NCBI GenBank assembly: GCA_965153455.1
Contig: OZ234495.1
Location: 6,200,001-6,264,000, forward strand
Length of the DNA stretch: 64,000 bases
DNA from: Sphagnum compactum
Taxonomy: Eukaryota > Bryophyta > Sphagnopsida > Sphagnales
Direction: 5' to 3'
Shown here: positions 22,143 through 33,089 of the stretch, piece by piece
Numbering within the stretch: position 1 is the stretch's first letter
Layout of the letters: each line of letters begins with the position of its first letter
Program-made: the position numbers and the translations under genes
The notes under the pieces: generated by a model
Databases searched by the model: none
The model's input: only the letters and a program-made list of their open reading frames with translations
What the model was told of the DNA's origin: nothing

Positions 22143-23344
22143 TAGTTTCTACCATGGACAGCATGATAAAATTTAGGAGCTTGGTGAATTTTCTGATCAA
22201 AATGTTTTGCAGTCTCCTTCAGATGAGTCAACATTTGAAGGCCAGTGTGCTCAAATTTGGGAGCTTGGTGAAAGGTTTGGTGAAAGTGTTGAGGGGTCTT
22301 CCTCCAGATGAAGCTGTGCATGAACACACCATAGCCATTGAGGAACAGCTTGCACGGGTAAGAGGGTGTTCTTTTGGGTTTCTACTGCTGGCCTCAATTC
22401 CTTTTCTTTCTTTCAGTTGCCCAGAGCTGGGAAGTTTCCAAAATCATTGATGGATAAATTGGTTCCTTTCTCCTCTAGATTCTCTCACAGTGAAATAACA
22501 AAACATAACAGGAACAGTGGACAGTGCTTTCTTGTTTTGTGTAGAGTGCTTTTGCAATTTGATAGTAGTGAGGACAAACATAATCATGGTCTGTGAGTCC
22601 TGATTAACAGTGCATGCCTAGTAGTTCATTACACTGGGGTTTCCCAGCTTTTTGAGGTTAGGATCCCCTTCTCTAGTCAGATCAAGGTCAAGAATAGGCT
22701 ATAACTGTCAAGGGGTTAAAGCTTCGGGAGCACAGATTAGCACGTCAGAAAGAGCGTGAAGCAGCAGCCTTGAAAGATGTCAAATCACTGGTTGATGAAA
22801 TGAAGCGTCTCCAAACCAATCTCACTGCTGCGGTATGCTCCTTTCACTCTTGTGCATTTGATGCCCCTTCTTTTCAAAAAATCATATGGAACCATGACTG
22901 TAAAAGCTGCAGAAAGGAAATAATAATGTAGACTGCAGTGGCATAAATTGACTTTGGCTTTCAGTGGCCTAGTCTTCATATATGATGTTCTTGTTCTCAG
23001 AGAGGAAGCCCATTCCTGTTGTGGTTAGTTATGCTAACAGATGCATAGAAACTGGGCCTACTGTTTGGAGCTTGCAGGAAGATGCAGCTGTGGAGTATGT
23101 AAACCAAATTGGTGAACATGCTCAAGAGCAGTTGGAGGTTGATTTGAAAGAAACATTGATGACAGTGATGAAGCAAAGGCAACAAGTTGGTATAGATGTA
23201 CCCAGTGCTGATCTGGTTGCTTTGACTGCTGCATCTCCCCCCTGTGAGTCCCCACATGAGTCATTCTTGACTTCAAAGAGAACAGAGACACTTGTGTCAA
23301 CAGCAGTTGATTTGCAGCATGCAGAAGGTAAATCTTCAATCTGA
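22143..23344 (+). CDS. Candidate exons of a coiled-coil protein (NUP88-like?)
   Basis: Three plausible exons with consistent GT-AG sites and phase 0: up to 22357 (ending HEHTIAIEEQLAR), 22713-22832 (GLKLREHRLARQKEREAAAL... to LTAA) and 23078-23344 (EDAAVEYVNQIGEHAQEQL... ending in a stop). The joined sequence is strongly heptad-like, with LKASVLKFGSLVKGLVKVLR followed by GLPPDEA. The order of features, basic coil, LR.LP turn, then KRLQTNL, loosely recalls the C-terminal coil of plant NUP88/MOS7, but I see no decisive motif and the last exon does not match. No convincing N-terminal exons are found upstream apart from 20028-20402, so this may be a truncated gene. Treat the function as unknown. 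Confidence 0.3.
22169..22336 (+). repeat. 84-bp tandem duplication
   Basis: Two adjacent copies (22169-22252 and 22253-22336), both starting AAATTTRGGAGCTTGGTGAA and continuing with TG...AAAATG/AAAGTG and AGATGA at the same spacing. The period of 84 is 28 codons, exactly four heptads of the coiled coil, so the reading frame and helical register are kept. Confidence 0.75.
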
Positions 23345-24672
23345 GCCTGTGGGAAATTATTACTGAAGAACCCTCAAATTTGGTACCTTTTGAAACTGGC
23401 GTCCAGAAACATGTGGCAAGCACAAGGTAGTGTGGTTCTTTTTTAGTGCAAGGACATGTAAATACATAGCTAGGAATTAGAAGTGATTCACCAAAAGCTA
23501 CCATTCTTGCTGGTGCAAAACCAGGATTTGGCAAATAGTTTCCTCTCGAACATCAAACTGGCTGCTAATGTACTGTTGCCTCAAATCACACTTGCTACAA
23601 ATTTCAAATGAACATGCCTGCAAATCAAACTGAAAATGTCCCTGTTGTATCTCACCAGAGTCAATATATTGTCTCCGTCATAAGTTTGTCAGTTCCACAT
23701 GGTTATTTTCTCCATACCCATAGCAATTGTGTGCCTTGTAGCATGCCAATCACAGGTTCATGCTTTCACTTTGAGAGATGACAGTGCAATCCATAGCGTT
23801 GCAAGTCCCTAAAACCAACGCATGGATCCTGTGGGGATATGTTCCTGAATTGCTGGAACTTTACATTACATTTTAGTCTCAAGTGGTTCACATGGCCCTG
23901 ATGTATGGGTACCTTGTGATTGGGGCCTCACTCTTACTCTTATTGGAATATCAAATGCAACACTGAAGAAATGTGGTTGATTTTGTCAACAAGCTGAAGT
24001 AGTGAATATTTGCAACTTCTATCCTAACCTTTTAAAGGGATCCAAAATTGTTTTAAATGAATAACATCCACTCCATAGTTGTATCCCATATGCTTGTCAA
24101 GACCATCATATATCTCTTTAACACAACAAGAAACAAGCTTCCCCTGACCATTCACTGCAAATCATGTTTGACATCCATTTTTGTGCCTGCAACCACAGAG
24201 CCCACCAACTGATTAGGATTGGTGCTGACGAGATTGGGAAACCTTTTGGTAGTAGGTTCCAGCTTCATGAGGGCATGTACACTGCCCTTCTCTGTCAACC
24301 TGCCAAGCACATCACTAGTGTTTATAATGCAATGTTAGATGCTCAGAGTACTCTCACATTCCCCTGAAGTTTTGAGAAATTTATACCAATTCAACATCAA
24401 GAAACTGCATTGAATAGAAACAAACAAGTTTCATTCTTACAGAAAGCAAAAATGCTGCATATACCCAAATGGTTGAAAGATAATATCCAGATCTACAGAT
24501 TACAAGAGGAAAGCAGGTGGCATGGGGCTTGTAGTATCTCCAAAAAGAAACAAGCTCTGCTCCATGTGTTCACCCCTCTAGATTACAACTCTATAATGAG
24601 AAGCTTCCCATCAGTCGAACCTTGTGCCTCAGCCTACCCTCACACACTCTGAGGATTCTAATGGGCTCTTGT
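23345..24672. other. Intergenic region
   Basis: 3' flanks of two convergent transcription units. Small open frames only; no RNA gene or repeat seen. Confidence 0.4.
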
Positions 24673-25788
<1,116 letters not shown>

Positions 25789-26051
25789 CTATAAACTAGC
25801 AAAAAAGACGCCCCTCGACGACCAGACAAGCGGAGGGATAGAGAACACAGATGCAGCAAAATTCTTTCAAACTCAAAGAAAAAAATCAAACCCCTTCCGC
25901 CCACTAATTTTCACTCAGATGCGCGATGTGCATCACAGAAGCAAAGAAATATTACAGCAGCAACACACTCAAATTACAGCGGCAAACGCAACAATCCAAC
26001 ACAAAACACTCTGCAGACCAATCAAGTCCCTGCTGCACAACAGAAACCACA

Positions 26052-26198
26052 GAAGAGCAAAATGAAACGGGAGGAAACAACAAACCCTAACCCTCGCTTC
26101 GGGCTGCACAAGAGAGGACACCGAAGAGCAAAATGAAACGGGAGGAAAGAGGAAACCCTAACCCTAACCTCCCGGCCGCTGGAAAAACTATATAAAAC
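26052..26198. promoter_or_regulatory. Duplicated telo-box promoter segment with TATA motif
   Basis: GAAGAGCAAAATGAAACGGG plus AGGAAA is repeated at 26052 and 26123 (period 71), and each copy is followed by AAACCCTAACCCT. On the plus strand CTATATAAAAC follows at 26189. The segment starts about 350 bp upstream of the ZCCHC10-like start codon and could be its promoter (telo-boxes work in either orientation), a bidirectional promoter, or the promoter of a plus-strand non-coding RNA. No ORF of note follows on the plus strand. Confidence 0.5.
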
Positions 26199-26229
26199 AC
26201 TTGGAACGTTGAGCTTCTTGGGAACTTAG

Positions 26230-29200
26230 TGGGAATGTAAAAGGAAAAATAAATAAATAAAATCTTAGTTTTCTTAAGTTTACCAGGCGCCCAGGTTTGC
26301 TTTTCTTTTTTCTTTTGTAAAACAATTTTTAGATGACCTGATTATCAATACCTGAAATATGAACTATGATACCCTGTTGATACCCTGTAAGATTTCCCCT
26401 CTCCACATAAAGATTGAAACATACTACCTATTGATAAACTATTGTGTAGCTGAATCAGTTATACAAGAAGTTATTGATTAATTTCTTAAACATAACCTAG
26501 TGATACCCACCACCCGATGTAAGCATTCGTTGTCCGCTATGGATATCACAATAAAATCGTAGGGTGAAGCCCAACCGCAAGGGCATTAATGAAATAAGGG
26601 CCATGAGGCAAGAGTCAAGTGCAAGCACCATTTTGGTAATGCTATTGCCCATGGTGGCATAGAAATCGATGCAAGCTTCACACCTTATGCAGCAGCATGT
26701 GGAAAGAAGGGGGTAGAGAGGGGGGGCTTTACATTTTTCTTAAAGCCGGCTGTGAAAACAGAGAACATTCACTGGGGGCATAGAAAAATAATTGGGCACC
26801 ATAAAGTATCCTCCAGTTACACTACAAAAATTGTAAGAGGTTTTTAGGAGAGATGAGGGAGTTGCTAAGCATGACAAACAGTCTCTTTAGCTTACCAAGG
26901 TTGTTGCCTGCTTGCTTTCCACATGTGGACATTTGTTAATGACTTTGGGAGTCCAACATGAGAGTCCTTCAAGTTTTGAGTCCTAGTTACCCCAAGGTTT
27001 TGGTGACTAGTTTAACTTTGTTGGGCAACCCCTACATTACCTGGGATTGTTATGGTAAGCAGTCCTTTTTTTTTGTTGACAAAATTTCACCACTTGGTGA
27101 GGTATTTTCTTTAAAATTTTGAAAAAAATGTGGTTTTGGGGTTTTCTATCACCATGTTTCGAAAAATATTCAGAAAAATAATCAAACTTTTATATCACAT
27201 TTTAGTAAGTAGCCAACAATATAAAACGATGTTTAGCTTTCTTATTTTCATATCTTACTTGGGCGCTGCATTATTATGCGCTACCAATGATGATCAACTA
27301 ATGAAAAAAATGAACTGATTTTGTGAAAATTAGGTTCTATTTAGATGAAAATATTAAACAACATTGCATGTTAAATTGAAATACACTGAACAGAATTCAA
27401 ATTGTCTTAAAATTGAATCCAGTTGCATCATATTTTATTTTATTTTATCTTACTTGAAGAGAAATGGGATACAAATTGGTGCATAAGATATTGAAAACAT
27501 GCTTGTGATTATGGTGTTGAAAAAAACACTTTGAAAACACACAAATTCGAGAAAACACATTTTCATTCTTCTTTACTTAAGAATCGAATAAATATATTCC
27601 AATTTGGAACCATCCAAAGGACAACTTATGTCCTCGGAAACCAACTCCAACAAATCATTGTCACTAGAATTTATAAAAAAGTTTGGCTAAACCTTTTTAT
27701 GGATGATCATCACTAGTGTTCTTTTACTAGCAAATTTCACATTGTGGTGTAATAAATAATAAATAAAACAGAAATCTGATGTCATAAATTCCTTTCTTTT
27801 TAACATCAAATTTTGGGGAAATGTTTTTGGGAAGAATGTTGCCACATTTATGTGTTGACTAATGTTTTGACAATTCTCTGTGAACATGGTGCCAATTAAT
27901 GTGAAATCTGTTTTGGAATGCTTGCCACAGTCACATCACAAAATTCATAAAGGATTGCAGGGTTGCCCTGCTGCTGGGCTTCTCCTATTGCAACCTGATT
28001 AGAAATGCTTGTATTCTGTTGACGTAAAACAAAACATTGCTTCAAATATTTGGATCATCAAACAATGTCCAAGGTTTCATCTTTGTAATGTGAGCCCCAA
28101 CCATGGTGGCTTCAACCATGTGTAACTAGTAACAAGTCAGCATAGCAAAATTTCCATTTCTTCATGCTATAATGTATATGAGTTCCAATTATAGTGACAA
28201 GTTCTCGAATGGGCTCTCGAATGGCATACCGAGAGCCTCCCATACTTTTACAAAGAGGATAGAGTTCACAAATACCCCAAAATAACCCTAAACCCAAATG
28301 CTAAGAGAATTGAGAAGAAATAACATTATGACAAGCCTCAAAGGTTGACACACATGGGAAATAATGGACAGAAATATTCATGCATATATATACATATATA
28401 TATATATATATAGATGTCAACAAAAACATAGAAAACATCATAAATCATCTCAATAGCAAAGCTATATCTATATAGATCTCAACCAATTAAAGATCTCAAC
28501 AACAACAGTTCATAAAAACAAGGAAAACTGAATGAAAACATTTGACAACAAAGGTCAACAAACCTGTAGAAATTTCGACAATTAAAGGCCTAGTACAAGA
28601 TATGAAAGGGTGTTGACATATTTACAATGCCAAATGATAATCAAACATCTTTTGAATAATGTTGTGTGTAACACTAAAGAGTTCCAAAAATGGAACCTCT
28701 CTTTCTGAAAAAATCCCATATGCACCACTAGAGTGCTACCTGCATAAAAGCATGCAAAACCATTCTTTGAAGAACATTGTCCACAAAACTGAAGACAAAG
28801 TGAGGACACTAGAATATCCCTTTAAAAGCCTGAAGTCCAGAACACCAAAGACCACAATTGATTGCAGCTGGATCTCTAGACATCACCTCTTCAAAGAATG
28901 TTGTGCAACATCACAAGAGCAACCTCTACCACTAGAAACCACATGAACATAAGAGTACCATCAAACGATTCTTACCATCAAGAGTCCTTAAGATAACTGT
29001 GACCAAAGCAATTAGAAAATGGCCAATCTGCACTCACACTAGAAGTGACCATCCTGTATTTTGTCCATAAGTTGCAATCTGAACTGTAAGTAGCAATTAG
29101 ATTATTACCATCTGCATTCCTGAGGATTCCTAAAACAACTGTCTCTCAACAGAAGAGATAAAATAAGTACCAAGACATATTGAGAATGGTGAACAGATGA

Positions 29201-29634
29201 AACCCACAAAGATGCACACAGCTTATTGGGAATGCTTCATATGGGAGCAGCAGTAGATGTGTCTTGCAATGTACAATCAACAGGATGAGCTGATTCACCC
29301 CACACTCGAAATCAAGAGTATTCACAGTAGCAATTGCTTATATCTATCATCAACCAATGAGTCCTGTGTTGCCATCAAATACAAGGCCTCATGCAAGACT
29401 GTAACAGTGCTCCCTCCCTCAATACAAGCAGTCTAAATCAGCCTTGGATTTTCATTCTCACTTCTTCCTCCGAGAAAAGGTGAAGAAAAAACCCTGCAGA
29501 GTGCCTGGATTGCACTTGCATTCACCATCAGAGTTAGGAGGAACTCAAAACATTGACATAAAACATGGCTGCATCAGGTCAGTGCTTAAGAGAGGGAGAA
29601 GAAGAAAGAAGAAAAACAACTTCAGAAACAAATT
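26230..29634. other. AT-rich spacer
   Basis: No gene with recognisable motif. It contains an AT microsatellite at 28384-28412. Many short frames occur on both strands without homology visible to me. Confidence 0.4.
28384..28412. repeat. (AT)n microsatellite
   Basis: About 29 bases of near-perfect AT dinucleotide, with one interrupting C. Confidence 0.9.
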
Positions 29635-30378
29635 TTAGTTTTGCAGCAGCCTTGATTGAACCTCCTTCTGTTCATGCATGTCTCGATGCCAATATGTGAG
29701 CTTTCTGTTCCAGTGTTTCAGCCTGTGGGTTCGGAAGGCAACCATAGATCCATGCTTGCGCTGCACTGTTTGCAGAACATCTAATAACCGGAAGAGACGG
29801 ATTAGGGCTGGTGGTCTGTACCGAGTATCCAACCATGCTTCCCGGTGCATGTGCTTAAGGTCAGCTTCACAGAGATGATAAATCTGTTCTACTTCAGCCA
29901 AAGTAAGCTGTTCTTCTCGGAGACGGTCAAAGACATGAAGCTCCTCTTTCCTCAATTGGTTGAGAAACCTTAGATCTGAATCCATCAAGCCAAATCTCCT
30001 GTTTGCCTCTGCAACAGTGAATTCATCATTCTTCACCCTTAGGTGAATTGCATGGAGTTCTTCTCTTCGGAGTTCATCAAGGACAGTCAGATTCTGGTCA
30101 TTCAGCTCCTGATTCTTCAATTCAATGATAGCTAGCTCTTCTCTGGCAAAGCTGTACCATTGCTTGAACATGGCAGCTGCCCTTTTACTTGTGGAGAAGT
30201 TCACGCCAAAGTGCAATTGCACAGATGCCTTCCAACCCTCAGAATCCATAATTGCATCATGAAGACTCCTGGATACGCATGATATTCTGGCAAGAGAGAC
30301 GGCTGCATCAATCACATCCTCTGACCATGCAACTTTTTGGACAATCATCTCAACACAATGCCGAGGTAGATGGTCCAT
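29635..30378 (-). CDS. F-box-like protein
   Basis: A 247-aa protein beginning MDHLPRHCVEMIVQKVAW. Residues 2 to about 50 have the F-box pattern: LP..C...I, a middle Ala/Val-rich helix, ISCVSRSLHDAI, then DSEGWKASVQLHFG, the usual W after the box. F-box proteins recruit substrates to SCF ubiquitin ligases through SKP1. The rest (about 70-247) is charged and helical, with a diverged internal repeat of the type LDELRREELHAIHLRVK, LNQLRKEELHVFDRLRE and DLKHMHREAW, but no known substrate-binding domain such as Kelch, LRR or FBA. The first ATG is used. No intron is evident and an upstream exon cannot be excluded. Target unknown. Confidence 0.68.
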   Translation of the reverse strand: MDHLPRHCVEMIVQKVAWSEDVIDAAVSLARISCVSRSLHDAIMDSEGWKASVQLHFGVNFSTSKRAAAMFKQWYSFAREELAIIELKNQELNDQNLTVLDELRREELHAIHLRVKNDEFTVAEANRRFGLMDSDLRFLNQLRKEELHVFDRLREEQLTLAEVEQIYHLCEADLKHMHREAWLDTRYRPPALIRLFRLLDVLQTVQRKHGSMVAFRTHRLKHWNRKLTYWHRDMHEQKEVQSRLLQN

Positions 30379-30399
30379 TATGTATGAAACCAAACTATG

Positions 30400-32110
30400 T
30401 AGCCGCCGAGCCTTTCTGTGGCAGAAGAGAAGCTCTTTTCTTCTTCTTCATTCGACTGGCCTCTCAGACATCCTTTCGCAAGCTGTGACTATGTCGATCC
30501 ATTTCCCTGGATTGATGCCTGACATGATGACCACCTCGGAAAAAAAATGCAAACCCTGGATTTTCTCACCGCCCCAACCCTAGAATCCACACCTTCTCTG
30601 AGTTATGCCGAGCAATATCACTGCACCACCGTCTGTCGCATGTTTGTAGCAGCCACGGGAAGGAATAAAAACGGCTGGAATACTACACATCAGGAGTCTT
30701 TCTCCAGTTGCCGGATTGCACTTAACTATGATCCCATGATCGGAACCTTACATTTCCATCCCTGGTGAATGCCTTCATCTTCTTCTTCTTCTGTGACTAG
30801 GAATGCCTTCCTCTGAGAAATGCCTTCATCTTCCACATTTCTGGACTCCGTCACCTCTTTGAATTTTCTCCAAAATCGAACCACATCGACTCAATTTCCA
30901 AAAACCCACCACTTACTTGTTTCCAAGCAGACAAAATTTGTCTGTTTTCCTCACAGAACATCATTTATCCATATCCAATTCCTCCGTCCCGACCCACCCC
31001 CCAACCCCCAATTTTCCTTTCCCACACCGCCAGTAAGAGAAAACCCACAAATGGTATTTTGTCTTCATGTAGCTCAAGCAGTGTAAAGTCTAAACACAAA
31101 ACTCCCAATTTCAAATAGGGAAAAAAAAGGGTTTTCCATTTCCATCTCCACTAAATCCTAATCCCTTGTCCATCACGTAAGGTCAGACAGCACCCCTCAA
31201 TTCGTCTCTTCTTGGTCAGCTCTTCGTGTTTTCGTAGCCGACTATTGGTCGTCCTCTCTCTGCGTGTCCCTCTCGTTTTTCTTTCCTTCTGCTATTACGC
31301 GTGCTTGGTTTCTTTCTCATCCCTTGCGTGAAAAACACCACCAAAAAAAAACCAAAAAAAAAAAATCTTCTCTGGCGTTCGGGCTCTGCTTCTGTTTCTG
31401 TTCTCTTTTCTTTTCTTTTTTCCGTTAACAGCTCTGTTGGGTCTTATTCTCCACAGGCCGCACCCACCAGCCCACCATGAAGGATGGATGATAAATGATG
31501 ATAAGAGGTCAGGAAACAATTCTTTGTGTGGGGTGTAAAGCCCCAGGACCACAGCTCTACCGAAACAAGGGGTGTGTCACACTGTGGCCTTGCCATTGAC
31601 ATTAAAAAGTATCCTAAGGCAAAAGAAGAATTATGTAAATTCAAATATTTCACCATGCAAAAATATAATCTTCAAAAAAGTCTCTAAAAGAAACTCAAAT
31701 CCTTCAAGCTATCATAACTCTATAACTTAATCTCAAGTTTCAACACAAGCCAAAATATCATCTTTCAAAAATCCTCAATTAAAAATAGACCTACTACCTA
31801 GGGGCCAAAATCCCTTAAGCAACTGTACTCGATAATGAATCTAAACACAATATCCTTGCCTTGAGTAGGCAAGGCCAATAAAGGACCTCAAGGAGGCGAG
31901 AGCCACCAGTGTGTCCTGAATTTTGGTAAAGCCCAGTCCGTGGGCTTTGATCGACTTACAGATTCTGATGCACAATGTAGATGGTGATGCAAAATGAAAA
32001 ATCCGGCTCAAAAATGAAAAAAATCTCGCCCAAAAAATGGAATTCCCTCCCAATTTTTTGGGGGGAAATTTCATTCTGTAAAACTTGTCAGTTTAACACT
32101 ATGAATCCCC
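30400..32110. other. Spacer, partly promoter-like
   Basis: 5' flank of the F-box-like gene, then pyrimidine-rich tracts around 30,770-31,440. No gene recognised. The open frames at 30820-31086 (+) and 31295-31656 (-) look like low-complexity chance frames. Confidence 0.35.
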
Positions 32111-32121
32111 TGGGCAGATCT

Positions 32122-32766
32122 TTACGCTTTACATTGGGTTCCACTGGCTTCCCTGGTGCGCAGCCAAGGTTTACACAATTTCTTTAAAACATTTTTTTGT
32201 GGAGGCTTACCGTCCACCCCTGGCTTCTTGCAAGTTGCTGACCTCGGTGTGGGTGGAGTCTTACTGCCTTGAGAAGAGTTGCCTGCAAATGGAGGAACCT
32301 GTCTGTTTGGAGAAGGAGGAGCATCATGTTCTTCAGTATCCTCCAAGTTGACAGGCTCCTGTGCAGATCCACCCACCGAATCAATTGGAACACCATTGTC
32401 CATGCCTCCAGCAGTGCCACAAGCCTTAGCAGTCTTGCCCCAAATCATTAAACATCGCTCAAACCATGGCCATTTGCATTGACCTGCGTCGGATTCTCCA
32501 TGCTCCTGTTTCAACTGACTAAATTTCTTCAACATTTTGTGTACTTTGGACTGAACTTGAGCCCCTTGAGCCCAAGTGTGCAGAGGGGTCAATGGAAATG
32601 TCTCCTCAATCTTCAATAAAATTTCTTGCCACTGCGGCTTTGTTAATCTGTTCATGCTATCGGCAAGAAACTTCTCCTCAAACAAATCCATCAACAATGC
32701 TGTAGAATCATTTTTCCAATCTCTCTTTGATTTGGGTGGAGCTGGAGGTGCTGTGTGAGGCCACAA
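32122..32766 (-). CDS. Myb/SANT-like (trihelix-type) DNA-binding domain protein
   Basis: The open frame carries RDWKNDSTALLMDLFEEKFL, then LTKPQWQEILLKIEETFP, QVQSKVHKMLKKFSQLKQ and KWPWFERCLMIWG. The spaced tryptophans and the three predicted helices match the Myb/SANT-like domain found in plant trihelix factors and in accessory proteins of PIF/Harbinger transposons. The remainder is Pro/Ser/Thr-rich. The first ATG in frame is only at 32691, inside the domain; upstream codons from 32766 look coding and may be joined by an intron to MEPSQEPSFL (ATG at 32839, another frame), or the gene may be broken. Whether it is a host gene or a domesticated or orphan transposon gene is open. Confidence 0.5.
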   Translation of the reverse strand: MWPHTAPPAPPKSKRDWKNDSTALLMDLFEEKFLADSMNRLTKPQWQEILLKIEETFPLTPLHTWAQGAQVQSKVHKMLKKFSQLKQEHGESDAGQCKWPWFERCLMIWGKTAKACGTAGGMDNGVPIDSVGGSAQEPVNLEDTEEHDAPPSPNRQVPPFAGNSSQGSKTPPTPRSATCKKPGVDGKPPQKNVLKKLCKPWLRTREASGTQCKA

Positions 32767-32842
32767 TGAACAAGGGAAATGAAGAGCTTGAACCCATCAT
32801 CATCAGAGACAGGAAACTTGGCTCTTGAGACGGTTCCATGGT

Positions 32843-32990
32843 GAGAAAGACAGAAGGAAATGTGATTCAAAGAAAAATTTTGAGAAACACAGCGCCTGTA
32901 TTGTGTGCAATGAGAAAGACAGAAGAAAATGTGATTCAAAGAATTCTTTTTTGAGAAACACGGTGTCTGTATTGTGTGCAGTGAGAAAAT
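32843..32990. repeat. ~70-bp tandem repeat, 2.1 copies
   Basis: GAGAAAGACAGAAGRAAATG units begin at 32843, 32912 and (partial) 32983, with periods of 69 and 71. They lie just upstream of the Myb/SANT-like frame. Confidence 0.8.
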
Positions 32991-33089
32991 GGGTATGGAA
33001 TGCAGGCAGGTGAGCACGGGTGAGCACAAAGGTGAACGGTGAAACTCATGAGAAGAAACCCCGAGAAGGGGAGGGAGGCAGCAGCCCCA

